This document shows positions 9,415 through 17,869 of a DNA stretch of 64,000 nucleotides, in pieces. How positions within the stretch are numbered: the stretch's first letter is position 1; each line of letters starts with the position of its first letter. Made by a program: the position numbers and the translations under genes. Origin of the DNA: CALBPI01 sp038521865 (GTDB lineage Bacteria; Pseudomonadota; Gammaproteobacteria; Steroidobacterales; Woeseiaceae); contig JBCBKO010000005.1 in assembly GCA_038521865.1 (NCBI GenBank), positions 1-64,000 of the forward strand, given 5' to 3'. The notes under the pieces were generated by a model. It saw nothing but the letters and a program-made list of their open reading frames with translations, was not told the DNA's origin and made no database searches.

Positions 9415-9443
9415 GGGAGCGACTTCGGTCGCTCCCTTTTTTT
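9415..9443 (+). terminator. Rho-independent terminator after the lipoprotein gene
   Basis: A perfect 9-bp stem (GGGAGCGAC / GTCGCTCCC) closed by a TTCG tetraloop is followed by seven T residues. It lies 27 bases after the lipoprotein stop and ends at the stop of the convergent nnrU gene. Confidence 0.93.
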
Positions 9444-10015
9444 CATCCGAATGGCGCAACGCCGATCAGCGCACGATGCAGATAGGCCACAAATGCGCCG
9501 TATAGAGCGAGCCCGCCGATCACAGCGAACGCATCGTTTACTCCGAGTTTTGGCAGAGTGAGATGTTGTCTCGGTTTGCGCCGCTTTAGAGAAATCCGGT
9601 CGGCGACGGCCCACGCCAGGAATCCACCAAACAGCAGGACGTCGGCCAGCATGCCGTTTACCAGCAGATGCGAGAACGCCCAGATCTTGGTGGCCAGTAG
9701 CATCGGGTGTTTGACCGCTTGACTGATACGTCCAGGCAAATACGCGGCGAGCAGGAAAACAAAGACCGGCAGCATCAGTACTGCGTTAACGTGGCTCAAC
9801 CATCGCGGCGGCTGCCACAACAGCGTCGGTTCCATGCGAGCGGCGCTATAGCCCTTGATCAACAGCACAAATCCGACAATCGCCACGAGGCTGTACACGA
9901 CACGCCAACCGAGGGGCCCGAGTTTGGCGGCCAGCGCGTCGCGTGTGTCGTTCGCGAAGATGCTGATGCTGTGAATTCCGAGAAACAGGACGAGTCCGGC
10001 GATGAGCTGTGTCAT
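9443..10015 (-). CDS. NnrU-like integral membrane protein
   Basis: This 190-residue protein has about five hydrophobic helices. The NnrU-type pattern is visible in ATKIWAFSHLLVNGMLADVL and FGGFLAWAVADRIS, with conserved His residues that in the NnrU/isoprenylcysteine-methyltransferase-like fold sit near the membrane surface. NnrU was named from nitrite/nitric oxide reductase gene clusters, but no denitrification gene is present here. Its ATG overlaps the stop of the upstream TPR-oxygenase gene (ATGA), so the two are coupled. Confidence 0.85.
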   Translation of the reverse strand: MTQLIAGLVLFLGIHSISIFANDTRDALAAKLGPLGWRVVYSLVAIVGFVLLIKGYSAARMEPTLLWQPPRWLSHVNAVLMLPVFVFLLAAYLPGRISQAVKHPMLLATKIWAFSHLLVNGMLADVLLFGGFLAWAVADRISLKRRKPRQHLTLPKLGVNDAFAVIGGLALYGAFVAYLHRALIGVAPFG

Positions 10016-11469
10016 GTATTACCTCTGCGACCGTAAAGCAAAGTGATGTTGTAGCGGCGATCCTCGAAGCGATCGCCGAATTGAATGCGATCTGTTTGAT
10101 GGATCAAATTCGAATTGAAAATTGCCATGCGATTTTGGCGATGAGGGACGATGACGGGAGTGTCGAGGTCTTCGCCCAGATGTTTTTTCATGGCTGCTTC
10201 GTCGTTGTTGAAAGTGTCGAAGTCCCACTCGAGGGGCGCCTGCCTTTTGAAGATGCGCAGGCCACCATGATTTGGATCCAGATTCGCTGCATCGGGCGCG
10301 ATCCAGAAGTTGCAATTCACAGCGGCAGCATCAGCGTGCATCCCAATCCCCGAGAGTGCAGGCCCGTATTTGTATCCCCAGGCTTGAGTCAACGGATGCG
10401 CTGCAAAGATTCCCGGTAAGGCCTCTGCAAGCGCTTTGGCGATGCCGATCGTCAGCGCGTTGCCGAAGCCCTCCGTGAGATAGGCGCCGAGGTAATTCTG
10501 ACGAACGTCGTACCAAATTGTTGCGCTCCGGCAGAACTCGAGCACCGCATCCAGTGCGGCTTCTGTCAGGAGGTCGTCGACAACAACGTGCTGTGGGTCG
10601 CTGTCGAAATACTGTTGCTCGATCATTTTTCGATCGAGATCCGGATTGATCAATGGTCCATCCGGCAAGACGACTTTCGGACTGAATAACGGACGGTTGT
10701 GGTGTTCCGCCATGATCTGCCAGTGCGACTTCCATCCGTGGCGCGGATGTCGCACCGGAAAGCTGGTCAGTTCATCTTCGTTCGCAATGTCGTCCAGCAC
10801 CGCTTCCAGCGCGGTTGGCAGAGCCGCCAAAGGCTCGGGCAAGCGGTCGGTTGCTTTGAGGTACGTCAGCTGCTCGAGATCCATCCGAATCTTGAAGCGG
10901 CTGGTAATTTGCTCGTCGGTGGGCAGCTCGGGCGGGTGTTCCCCGGGCGGGCCAGAACGCCCTCGTTTGCGAGCAACGATTTCGACGATTTGATCGATCG
11001 CCACCTCGCTGTCACCGGATAGCTCGATCATGCACAAATTCGATCGCGCATCGAGGTGATCCGGATTCCGCTCGATGGCTCGTTCGTAACTGCGCGCCGC
11101 TTCAGCGGTGTCTCCAGCCTGTTCGAGCAAAACACCGAGGTTGTAGTGCGCTCGATCATTTTCCGGCTGTATCTGGGTCAGCGAACGCATCGCGCCGATC
11201 GCGACCGGAAAGTCCTGGGTGGCTTGTGCTGCTGGTGCGAGCAACGCTAGTGCCTCGAAACCGTTCGGGTTGGTGGCTGCCGCGCGTGTTGCAAAATATT
11301 GTGCGATATCGGGGCGTCGTGACTGCATGGCAATCTGCGCGAGGCCACAAAGCGCACGATAATGCGTTGGTTCTGCGTTGACGATTTCTTGCAGCACGGT
11401 GGCGGCTTCCTCAGCCTGACCGCGCTGCATTAACTGCCCTGCGCGCGCGAATTGTGCATCAGCATCCAC
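10012..11469 (-). CDS. TPR protein with C-terminal 2-oxoglutarate/Fe(II) oxygenase-like domain
   Basis: From the GTG at 11469 the product has 485 residues. The first 200 or so form tetratricopeptide repeats (ARAGQLMQRGQAEEAATVLQ; AHYNLGVLLEQAGDTAEAARS). The C-terminal half looks like a prolyl-hydroxylase-type double-stranded beta-helix. GIGMHADAAAVN supplies a His-x-Asp pair; further on, NSNLIHQTD supplies the distal His and RRYNITLLYG the Arg expected to bind 2-oxoglutarate. The substrate is unknown. The start was placed 33 bases after the upstream stop; no strong ribosome site is visible, and an in-frame ATG lies at 11586 inside the upstream gene. It is coupled to nnrU by ATGA. Confidence 0.75.
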   Translation of the reverse strand: MDADAQFARAGQLMQRGQAEEAATVLQEIVNAEPTHYRALCGLAQIAMQSRRPDIAQYFATRAAATNPNGFEALALLAPAAQATQDFPVAIGAMRSLTQIQPENDRAHYNLGVLLEQAGDTAEAARSYERAIERNPDHLDARSNLCMIELSGDSEVAIDQIVEIVARKRGRSGPPGEHPPELPTDEQITSRFKIRMDLEQLTYLKATDRLPEPLAALPTALEAVLDDIANEDELTSFPVRHPRHGWKSHWQIMAEHHNRPLFSPKVVLPDGPLINPDLDRKMIEQQYFDSDPQHVVVDDLLTEAALDAVLEFCRSATIWYDVRQNYLGAYLTEGFGNALTIGIAKALAEALPGIFAAHPLTQAWGYKYGPALSGIGMHADAAAVNCNFWIAPDAANLDPNHGGLRIFKRQAPLEWDFDTFNNDEAAMKKHLGEDLDTPVIVPHRQNRMAIFNSNLIHQTDRIQFGDRFEDRRYNITLLYGRRGNT

Positions 11470-11501
11470 GTTATGGAGTCTATCGCAGCGACGCCCGGTG
11501 G

Positions 11502-13079
11502 TCAGGAAGCGCGCAGTATTTCGCGTGCTGCATTGTGGCCGGGGACACCGGTGACACCACCGCCTGGGTGTGCCCCGGCGCCGCATAAGAACAGACCATC
11601 GATAGGCATTTGATATTGCGCCATGCCAAGCGCGGGTCTCGCACTGTAGAGTTGGGATAGCGAAAGGGCGCCGTGAAAGATGTCACCTCCGGTGAGACCG
11701 ATCTGCTTTTCAAGGTCCTCGGGCGAAAAAATCTGCCGCGCAATCACGCGCTCTGCGAATCCCGGAGCATATCGATCAACGGTCTCAATCATCAGGTCAG
11801 CCACTGCTTCGCGATGCTCGCTCCACGACTGACCGTCAGGCAATACAGGTGCAACATGTTGGCAAAACAGGCTCGCCACATGTTGGCGCGGCGGTGCGAG
11901 CGAATTATCGAGCGTCGATGGAATCAGCATCTCGACCACAGGTTCGCGCGACCAACCGAATTGTCTCGCATCGCGATAGGCTCGATCCATGTAATCGAGC
12001 GTCGGCGCAATGATGATGCCGCTGGAGAGATATTCGTCACCGTCCGGATGTACTGCAAACTCCGGCAGTTTATTCAGGGCAACATTCATACGGAATGTGC
12101 CCGAGCCGTAGCGCGTTCGCTCGATAGCTCTGCGATGTTCAACCGCCAAGTCGGATTCCTCGACCAAATCGAGGAGCAAATGCCGAGGCGTGCAATTCGC
12201 TGCCACCACCGGTGCCGTGATGGTTTGACCGCCGACTACAACGCCGTGTGTTTTGCCAGCGCGTGTAACGATGCGCTCAACCGCGCTATCACAACGAATT
12301 TCTGTACCATGCGCTTCAGCCACGCGTGCGATGGCCTTACTGATAGAACCCATACCGCCAATTGCGTGCCCCCAGGCGCCTGACTTGCCGTTCACCTCGC
12401 CGAACACATGGTGCAGCAATACGTAGCCGGTTCCTGCCTCATAAGGTGAGGCGTAGTTGCCGACAATGGCATCGAAGCCAAACAGCGCACGAATCGCGGT
12501 GCTCTCGAACCAGTGCTCAAGAATATCTGCAGCACTGCGGGTGAATAGTTCCAGCAATGCCTGTTGCGCTCGTTGTCCATGCCGACGCGTGCGCAGCGCT
12601 AACTTTCCGGAGCGCCAGAGTTCGGCGAGCCCACCGTTGGGGTCGGGCGGACACTCGAGCAACTCTGCGCGCAGTATGTCCGCGGCACCCTCGAGCCATG
12701 CGTAGTACTCCGGTAGCCGTTCGGCGTCGCGCACACTGTGTCGCGCGAACTGGTTTTGTGTTCCCACCAGATCATCGCCGGTAGCGAGGTAGTTGTTGTC
12801 AGGTAGCGGGAGGTAGTTGCTGAAGGGGCGCTCGACAATCTTCAGTCCGTTGGCGTAGAGATCCAGATCTTCGATCACTTTGGGGTGCAGCAGACTTACC
12901 GTGTAGCTTGCCACGGAGTTGCGAAATCCGGGATGGAAGGTCTCGGTTACCGCGGCGCCACCGATGACACTTCGACGCTCGAGGACCAAAACGCGCCTTC
13001 CCGCTTTGGCGAGATAGGCGGCGGTCGTAAGCCCGTTATGCCCAGCGCCGATCACAATCACGTCGAAATCAGCCGACAT
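11502..13079 (-). CDS. Phytoene-desaturase-like FAD-dependent oxidoreductase
   Basis: The 525-residue protein starts with the FAD dinucleotide-binding motif VIGAGHNGLTTAAYLAKAGR, followed by the ERR and GGAAVTE segments. It ends with GLFLCGAGAHPGGGVTGVPG, the C-terminal FAD signature of the CrtI/PYROXD2 group of NAD(P)/FAD oxidoreductases. An AGAGG ribosome site precedes the ATG at 13079. It resembles the widespread carotenoid-desaturase-related NAD(P)/FAD enzymes whose substrates are mostly unknown. No phytoene synthase or other carotenoid gene is nearby, so a carotenoid role should not be assumed. It precedes the TPR-oxygenase by 33 bases. Confidence 0.85.
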   Translation of the reverse strand: MSADFDVIVIGAGHNGLTTAAYLAKAGRRVLVLERRSVIGGAAVTETFHPGFRNSVASYTVSLLHPKVIEDLDLYANGLKIVERPFSNYLPLPDNNYLATGDDLVGTQNQFARHSVRDAERLPEYYAWLEGAADILRAELLECPPDPNGGLAELWRSGKLALRTRRHGQRAQQALLELFTRSAADILEHWFESTAIRALFGFDAIVGNYASPYEAGTGYVLLHHVFGEVNGKSGAWGHAIGGMGSISKAIARVAEAHGTEIRCDSAVERIVTRAGKTHGVVVGGQTITAPVVAANCTPRHLLLDLVEESDLAVEHRRAIERTRYGSGTFRMNVALNKLPEFAVHPDGDEYLSSGIIIAPTLDYMDRAYRDARQFGWSREPVVEMLIPSTLDNSLAPPRQHVASLFCQHVAPVLPDGQSWSEHREAVADLMIETVDRYAPGFAERVIARQIFSPEDLEKQIGLTGGDIFHGALSLSQLYSARPALGMAQYQMPIDGLFLCGAGAHPGGGVTGVPGHNAAREILRAS

Positions 13080-13212
13080 TCTGACCTCTGGGTTCCTTTC
13101 CACAGGTGTTTTTGGAGAGAATCATGGGATAAATCTCGGTTTCGCGGCAGCTAGTGTCTTATGATCAGGGGCGATCCACGGAATGGTGCCACGCGGGAGT
13201 CTCTGGGGATAC

Positions 13213-14490
13213 ATGGAAACCTCAGTCAATAAAGAGTTGTTAGCGGTTGCGGTGCAGCGACTCGAGCTCGGCATGTTTGTTGTAGAGCTTGATCGGCCGT
13301 GGTCGGAGACGCCCTTTCGATTTCAGGGTTTCGAGATCCTCTCTCAGTCTGAAATCGACCTGTTGCAGACATTCTGCAAGACGGTCTATGTTGATCCGAA
13401 TTTCACGAGCACAGTCACGATCACACGTGAGTCTTTGCCCGTTATTTCGAATATCGATTCAACCGAGGCGCTCGAGCACAATCGACTGCGCCTGCGACGG
13501 ATGCTGACCGACGCCGATCCGCACGAATACCCTAAACCGCAGATGTCGCGCGGTGATTTCAAAACCGCCGCGGGCGCCTACGAATATGCGATCGCGCAGC
13601 GCGATCGACTTCTAAGGGCGCTTGGAAAAAACAAACCCGTTCGGGCCGCACACTGTCGTGGTGTCGTAGAGGCCATCGCAGTTCGCGTAGCAGATCATCC
13701 TGACTCGGTGATCAATGCGGCGATGTTGAGTAAGTCGCGAGACGGCAGATCGGAACGGAGCATCTCGACTGCCATCTGGTGCGCGGTATTTGCCCGCTAC
13801 CTGCAGCTGCCGCCGCAACAACTGGTCGATCTCGCTGTGGGCGGATTGTTGCTCGACATCGGTATGCAGAAATTGGCACCGACGCTGCTCGACGATGACG
13901 CGGTCTACAGCAAGCGTCAGAAGCTTGCTGTGCAGGCGCATGTCAGACTCGGTCTCGATATGCTCGAGCTCATACAGGATTTCCCGAAGGTGGCGATTGA
14001 GATGGTGAGTGAGCACCAGGAGCGCCCCGGTGGTATCGGTTATCCGGCACGCAAGGACAACGAGCAGCGCGGCGCTGCCGGGATGCTCGCAGGATTGGTC
14101 GATCAGTTTGACGTCATGATCACAGGCAACGCGCGGCGCGAACCGTTAGCTCCGTCCGAGGCGATGGGTGAGTTGCTCAGCGCCGCTGAAGACAGCGCGC
14201 GCGACACGCTGCTGGTTGAGCAGTTCATCCAGGCCGTTGGACGGTTTCCCAGCGGTAGTATTGTCGAGCTCAGCAGTGGCGAGATCGGAGTCGTCAGCCT
14301 GAGTGATCCCGAACGCCGACTGCGACCTGTGCTGCATGTCGTTGCTGATTCGAACAAGCAGCCGACCTCGGTTCGTGAGGTTGACCTCAAGTCAGGCAAA
14401 CACGACCCGTCGAAACCGAAGGCGCTATGGATTGTCCGCGGACATCCCATCGGTGCATTTGGTATTCGGCCCGGCTCGCTCTTCGGTTGA
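13213..14490 (+). CDS. DUF3391/HD-GYP-like protein with degenerate catalytic site
   Basis: The N-terminal about 110 residues resemble DUF3391 (VAVQRLELGMFVVELDRPW and FCKTVYVD), which commonly precedes HD-GYP cyclic-di-GMP phosphodiesterase domains. The following domain retains the HD-GYP outline, including EHQERPGGIGYPA and MLAGLVDQFDVM. However, the HD doublet reads LLLDIG instead of LLHDIG, the first metal His region reads GRSERSIS, and the first His of HHER is Glu. Metal-dependent phosphodiesterase activity is therefore doubtful; a binding or scaffold role is more likely. The start is the ATG at 13213 (GGGGA upstream). Its last 64 bases overlap the next gene. Confidence 0.83.
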   Translation: METSVNKELLAVAVQRLELGMFVVELDRPWSETPFRFQGFEILSQSEIDLLQTFCKTVYVDPNFTSTVTITRESLPVISNIDSTEALEHNRLRLRRMLTDADPHEYPKPQMSRGDFKTAAGAYEYAIAQRDRLLRALGKNKPVRAAHCRGVVEAIAVRVADHPDSVINAAMLSKSRDGRSERSISTAIWCAVFARYLQLPPQQLVDLAVGGLLLDIGMQKLAPTLLDDDAVYSKRQKLAVQAHVRLGLDMLELIQDFPKVAIEMVSEHQERPGGIGYPARKDNEQRGAAGMLAGLVDQFDVMITGNARREPLAPSEAMGELLSAAEDSARDTLLVEQFIQAVGRFPSGSIVELSSGEIGVVSLSDPERRLRPVLHVVADSNKQPTSVREVDLKSGKHDPSKPKALWIVRGHPIGAFGIRPGSLFG

Positions 14491-15629
14491 ATGTGTGCCT
14501 TTTGACGCTGGCGATTGGCGTATTGCTGATCGCAGGGCAAGCCGTTGGCGACGAGTCCCAGATTGTCGACACAATGACTCGAGTGCTCGAGGGCAGGCTA
14601 GAGACAGCAGCGGCACAGGCTCGGGACGCTGCGGGCGATAGCCAGGAATCTCTGGAGGCGATGCTCTCCACCGAGCTGGTCGATATGCAGCGCGGCGGGT
14701 ATGCAACCCAAAACATTCGTGCATTCTCAGCGCTAGCACCATTCTGGGATCAGGCGACGTCAGACTTCCTGTCGCGTCATCGAATCGAAGACGGTCAGGT
14801 GCCGGATGCAGTGCTCCTCCTGCCGGGTAGCGTCGAGCGCGTGGTGGCCGTTGATCTCACACGGCATGTCGCATTTGAGGTGGTGCGCGATACGATCAAG
14901 GGCTGGAGGATCGCCGATTCGTTCTATGTGTCTAGTGGGCGTGCCGGTTCCGGCAAGCGCAGACGCGGTGATCGTAAAACGCCGGTTGGGTTGTATTTTC
15001 CGCTGCAGTCGCTGGATACCAGCAAATTGCCCGCTCGATATGGGGTTCGCGCGGTCACGCTCGATTATCCAAACGCACTCGACAGAATGCTAAAGCGCAC
15101 TGGCGATGGTATTTGGCTGCATGGTATCAACCCGGACGCCAACATCCGTCCGCCCCTGGATACGGACGGTTGCGTTGCGTTTGGCAACGTGCACATCGAG
15201 CAATTAGCGGATCGTTTGCGTTTGTCTGAGACACCGATCGTGATGTCGGCGAGCTTGCGCTGGCGAGCGGCAACGTCTGACCCGGATGAGGTTGTCAGTC
15301 TGCGCGCTGCGGTCGATCGTTGGGCAGATGCTTGGGCGAGGGGCGATGTTGAGGGATTTGTTGCGCTGTATGCGCGCGACTACAAGCGATTCGGGCAGTC
15401 CCCGGAAGGATGGCGCAATGCCATCCAGCAGCGGTTTTCGTCGTCGCCGGTGTCGTCCGTCGCCGTGTCGAACCTTGCGCTGTACCGAGCGGATACCGAG
15501 CGAGGTATCTACCTCGCCCGCTTCGATCTGGAAGTGAAGACCCCCGCCGAGACGGTATCTCTCACCCGAAGGATCTATTGGCGGAATGGCCCCTCGGGCT
15601 GGGAAATCGTCGCCGAGCAGGGCAACTAA
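14427..15629 (+). CDS. YafK-like L,D-transpeptidase with C-terminal SnoaL/NTF2-like domain
   Basis: A GAAGG ribosome site precedes the ATG at 14427; a GTG at 14493, just past the upstream stop, is an alternative that shortens the n-region. The protein has an N-terminal hydrophobic signal (VCLLTLAIGVLLIAG). The L,D-transpeptidase (YkuD) domain has its catalytic core at IWLHGIN and TDGCVAFGN, giving the HG and GC motifs expected of the thioester-forming Cys. The last 110 residues (DRWADAWARGDVEGFVALYA; IYWRNGPSGWEIVAEQ) form a SnoaL/NTF2-like domain. This matches YafK-type periplasmic enzymes that cross-link or trim peptidoglycan-attached proteins. Whether it cross-links or cleaves cannot be read from sequence. 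Confidence 0.83.
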   Translation: MDCPRTSHRCIWYSARLALRLNVCLLTLAIGVLLIAGQAVGDESQIVDTMTRVLEGRLETAAAQARDAAGDSQESLEAMLSTELVDMQRGGYATQNIRAFSALAPFWDQATSDFLSRHRIEDGQVPDAVLLLPGSVERVVAVDLTRHVAFEVVRDTIKGWRIADSFYVSSGRAGSGKRRRGDRKTPVGLYFPLQSLDTSKLPARYGVRAVTLDYPNALDRMLKRTGDGIWLHGINPDANIRPPLDTDGCVAFGNVHIEQLADRLRLSETPIVMSASLRWRAATSDPDEVVSLRAAVDRWADAWARGDVEGFVALYARDYKRFGQSPEGWRNAIQQRFSSSPVSSVAVSNLALYRADTERGIYLARFDLEVKTPAETVSLTRRIYWRNGPSGWEIVAEQGN

Positions 15630-15637
15630 AGACGCGA

Positions 15638-16474
15638 CTATCGCTCGCTGGCAACCAACTCGTCAACAACGGCAATCAACTGCGGTTTGCTGCCGGCACG
15701 CACTTCGTCGGTGCGATATTTTCCGTTGATGACCATCGTCGGCACACTCGAGATTTGATACGCGCGGTTGAGCGACTTCGCCTGCCGCATACGCGTGTTC
15801 ACTTCGAATGAGTTCCAGCCGCCTTCGAACGTTTCCTCGTCGATGCCAAGACGTGCAAGGAATGAGCGAATCTCCCGCTCCGTACGCAGGCCTTTCTTGT
15901 TCACGTGAATTTCGTTGAACACAGCACCGTGCAGATCGAGGTTGTCCTGCACCTTACCGGCACCGATCAATGCCTCGATGGTGTAGAACAGCTGTGCATG
16001 CGTCTCGAGTAGTGGATTCCAGACTGCCGGCATTTTTACAAACGTCACGTCTGCCGGCAGATCATTGGACCAACGGTTCAACATCGGCTCGAGCTCGTAG
16101 CAGTGGTTGCAGCCGTACCAGAAAACCTCAGCAACTTCGATACCGTCGGTGCCAGTGATGGTGGTCTTGGTTGGCTGATAGCGCGTGAAATGCTCACCAG
16201 CACGAAACCGTTGCGGCGAATTCGCCGCTGGCTCTTGCGCCATACGCAACGTCACCTCACGCGCTTCCGCTTCAGCATCGAAGCTGCCATCGGATTCTTC
16301 GACGGCCTCGAGCTCGCCGGAGTTGGGCGTCGCCGACGTCGGCTGCGGTGCGGTCTCAGCGACAGTCGGCGCGGTTTCGACTACTGGATCGGCAGTGATT
16401 TCAGGCGTATCGCTGCCGCAGGCGGTCAGCGCCGCGGCAACCAGGATGACGAACTTCAGGCGCATGGCGGTCAT
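15638..16474 (-). CDS. DsbA-like thiol:disulfide interchange lipoprotein
   Basis: This 278-residue protein has a lipoprotein signal (VAAALTACG) with the lipid Cys near residue 19. A Pro/Thr/Glu-rich linker of about 60 residues follows, then a DsbA thioredoxin-fold domain. The active site is CNHC (VFWYGCNHCYELEP) instead of the CPHC of E. coli DsbA, and the cis-Pro loop is SVPT. It should oxidise or shuffle disulfides in exported proteins, tethered to a membrane. GGAGAG precedes the ATG. It follows cytochrome c4 by 19 bases, a pairing common in gammaproteobacteria and useful for cytochrome maturation, and converges with the L,D-transpeptidase gene. Confidence 0.88.
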   Translation of the reverse strand: MTAMRLKFVILVAAALTACGSDTPEITADPVVETAPTVAETAPQPTSATPNSGELEAVEESDGSFDAEAEAREVTLRMAQEPAANSPQRFRAGEHFTRYQPTKTTITGTDGIEVAEVFWYGCNHCYELEPMLNRWSNDLPADVTFVKMPAVWNPLLETHAQLFYTIEALIGAGKVQDNLDLHGAVFNEIHVNKKGLRTEREIRSFLARLGIDEETFEGGWNSFEVNTRMRQAKSLNRAYQISSVPTMVINGKYRTDEVRAGSKPQLIAVVDELVASER

Positions 16475-16493
16475 GCTGTTCTCTCCGGTCTGT

Positions 16494-17147
16494 CTAGTTC
16501 AGGCCTTGCAGATAAGACGCAAGTGCGTCGATCTCTGCGGGTTCAAGTTTAAGCGAGATCGTGGTCATGATGTGCTGTGTCTCGACATTGGACCGCTTGT
16601 CGCCGTCTTCCGCGTAGGTGCGAAGTGCGCTGGCCGTGTATGCCGCATGTTGGCCGCCGATGATCGGATACGGCACGCCCGGGTTGCCTGCGCCCTGCGG
16701 CCCATGGCATGCGATACATGCCGGGATTCCGCGCTCTTTGTCGCCGCCGATGTACAACCGCTTTCCGACATCCACGCTGCTCGGGTCAGAGACCTCGCGA
16801 ACTACCGCGGTTTGCGATGCGTAGTAGGCGGCAAGGTCTTTGATGTCTTGGTCGGACAGGCCAACTGCCTGTGCGCTCATAAGTACGTTATTGCGGTCAC
16901 CGCCTCTGAAATACTCGAGCTGCTGCGTGAGATACTTCACGTGCTGGCCTGCAATACTCGGCCACACGGGATTCAGGCTATTGCCGTCTGCCCCGTGACA
17001 CGCTGCACAGATCGTGGATTTCTCTTTTCCGGCCTTCGGATCACCGGCCTCAACCGTGTCCGCCGCGAATGTACTGGCACTCGCCAGACCCAAGGTTACT
17101 AACGCCGCCGCACAACCCCGTGCGTCGAACAAAGCTCTAAGATTCAA
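16494..17147 (-). CDS. Dihaem cytochrome c4
   Basis: Two haem-binding CxxCH motifs (CAACHG and CIACHG) sit in two homologous halves, each followed by a distal Met region (NNVLMSAQ; QHIMTTIS). This is the hallmark of periplasmic cytochrome c4, an electron donor to terminal oxidases. I chose the TTG at 17147 because GAGGAT lies eight bases upstream and it leads directly into a signal peptide ending TFAAD. An in-frame ATG at 17198 would add a polar extension before the signal. From TTG the precursor has 217 residues. Confidence 0.9.
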   Translation of the reverse strand: MNLRALFDARGCAAALVTLGLASASTFAADTVEAGDPKAGKEKSTICAACHGADGNSLNPVWPSIAGQHVKYLTQQLEYFRGGDRNNVLMSAQAVGLSDQDIKDLAAYYASQTAVVREVSDPSSVDVGKRLYIGGDKERGIPACIACHGPQGAGNPGVPYPIIGGQHAAYTASALRTYAEDGDKRSNVETQHIMTTISLKLEPAEIDALASYLQGLN

Positions 17148-17275
17148 GGTGCTATCCTCATTCCAAGGGCGATTGATGTTCGCCCGTGATAGTTTCACTC
17201 GAGTCCGCCATTATACACGTAGCCCGGATCGTCTAACATCTTTAGCGGCCGTCCAGCTTTTCTCTGAGCCTCAAG

Positions 17276-17869
17276 ATGTCGTTTTTCCCAAATGCCAAAT
17301 TTTTGCTGAGCGCCAATGCGGCCAACCAGTTCGTGCCGGACGAGGGCGCCGAAGTCGCCTTCGCGGGGCGTTCGAATGCCGGCAAGTCCAGCGCGATCAA
17401 TACCATCGTCCAACGCAAACAGTTTGCAAGAGTGTCCAAGACCCCGGGGCGGACTCAGCTGGTCAACTTCTTTGAACTCATGGTTCGGCGGCGCCTTGTC
17501 GATCTTCCTGGTTATGGATTCGCTCGGGTTTCAAAACAGATGCGCGATCATTGGCAGACGCTCATATCTGATTATTTTGAGCAAAGACAATCACTTGCCG
17601 GATTGTTCGTAATTGTCGATATCCGTCGTGGATTGTTGGATTTCGATCGCATGATGCTCGATTACGCCGAGAGTCTGGAAATACCTGCACATGTGCTCCT
17701 GACCAAGTCGGACAAGCTCAAGCGTGGCCAGGCCAAATCCGCACAAATAAAGGCCGCCCGAGAGCTCGGTGAGCGTGCGGGCATCCAGCGGTTTTCTTCG
17801 CTGTCCGGTGAAGGTGCAGAGACGGCGAGGGATACGCTTAAGCGAATGCTGTCCTGGCCTGCTAAGTGA
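17276..17869 (+). CDS. engB: Ribosome biogenesis GTPase EngB/YsxC
   Basis: This small TRAFAC GTPase of 197 residues has all G motifs: G1 AGRSNAGKSS, G2 with TPGRTQ, G3 DLPGYG, G4 TKSDK and G5 SSLSG. This is the EngB family pattern; EngB is needed for late assembly of the large ribosomal subunit. The gene diverges from cytochrome c4 across about 130 bases, a common arrangement in gammaproteobacteria. Its 3' end overlaps the convergent sigma-factor gene by 8 bases. Confidence 0.95.
   Translation: MSFFPNAKFLLSANAANQFVPDEGAEVAFAGRSNAGKSSAINTIVQRKQFARVSKTPGRTQLVNFFELMVRRRLVDLPGYGFARVSKQMRDHWQTLISDYFEQRQSLAGLFVIVDIRRGLLDFDRMMLDYAESLEIPAHVLLTKSDKLKRGQAKSAQIKAARELGERAGIQRFSSLSGEGAETARDTLKRMLSWPAK

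Noticed and set aside
11502..13079. Calling the FAD oxidoreductase a carotenoid biosynthesis enzyme.
   Set aside because: Only the FAD fold is shared and no phytoene synthase, cyclase or hydroxylase is nearby.
16185..17102. A 305-codon open frame on the plus strand across dsbA and cytochrome c4.
   Set aside because: The minus strand here has two clear proteins with CxxCH and CNHC motifs; the plus frame is a shadow caused by GC-rich codon use.
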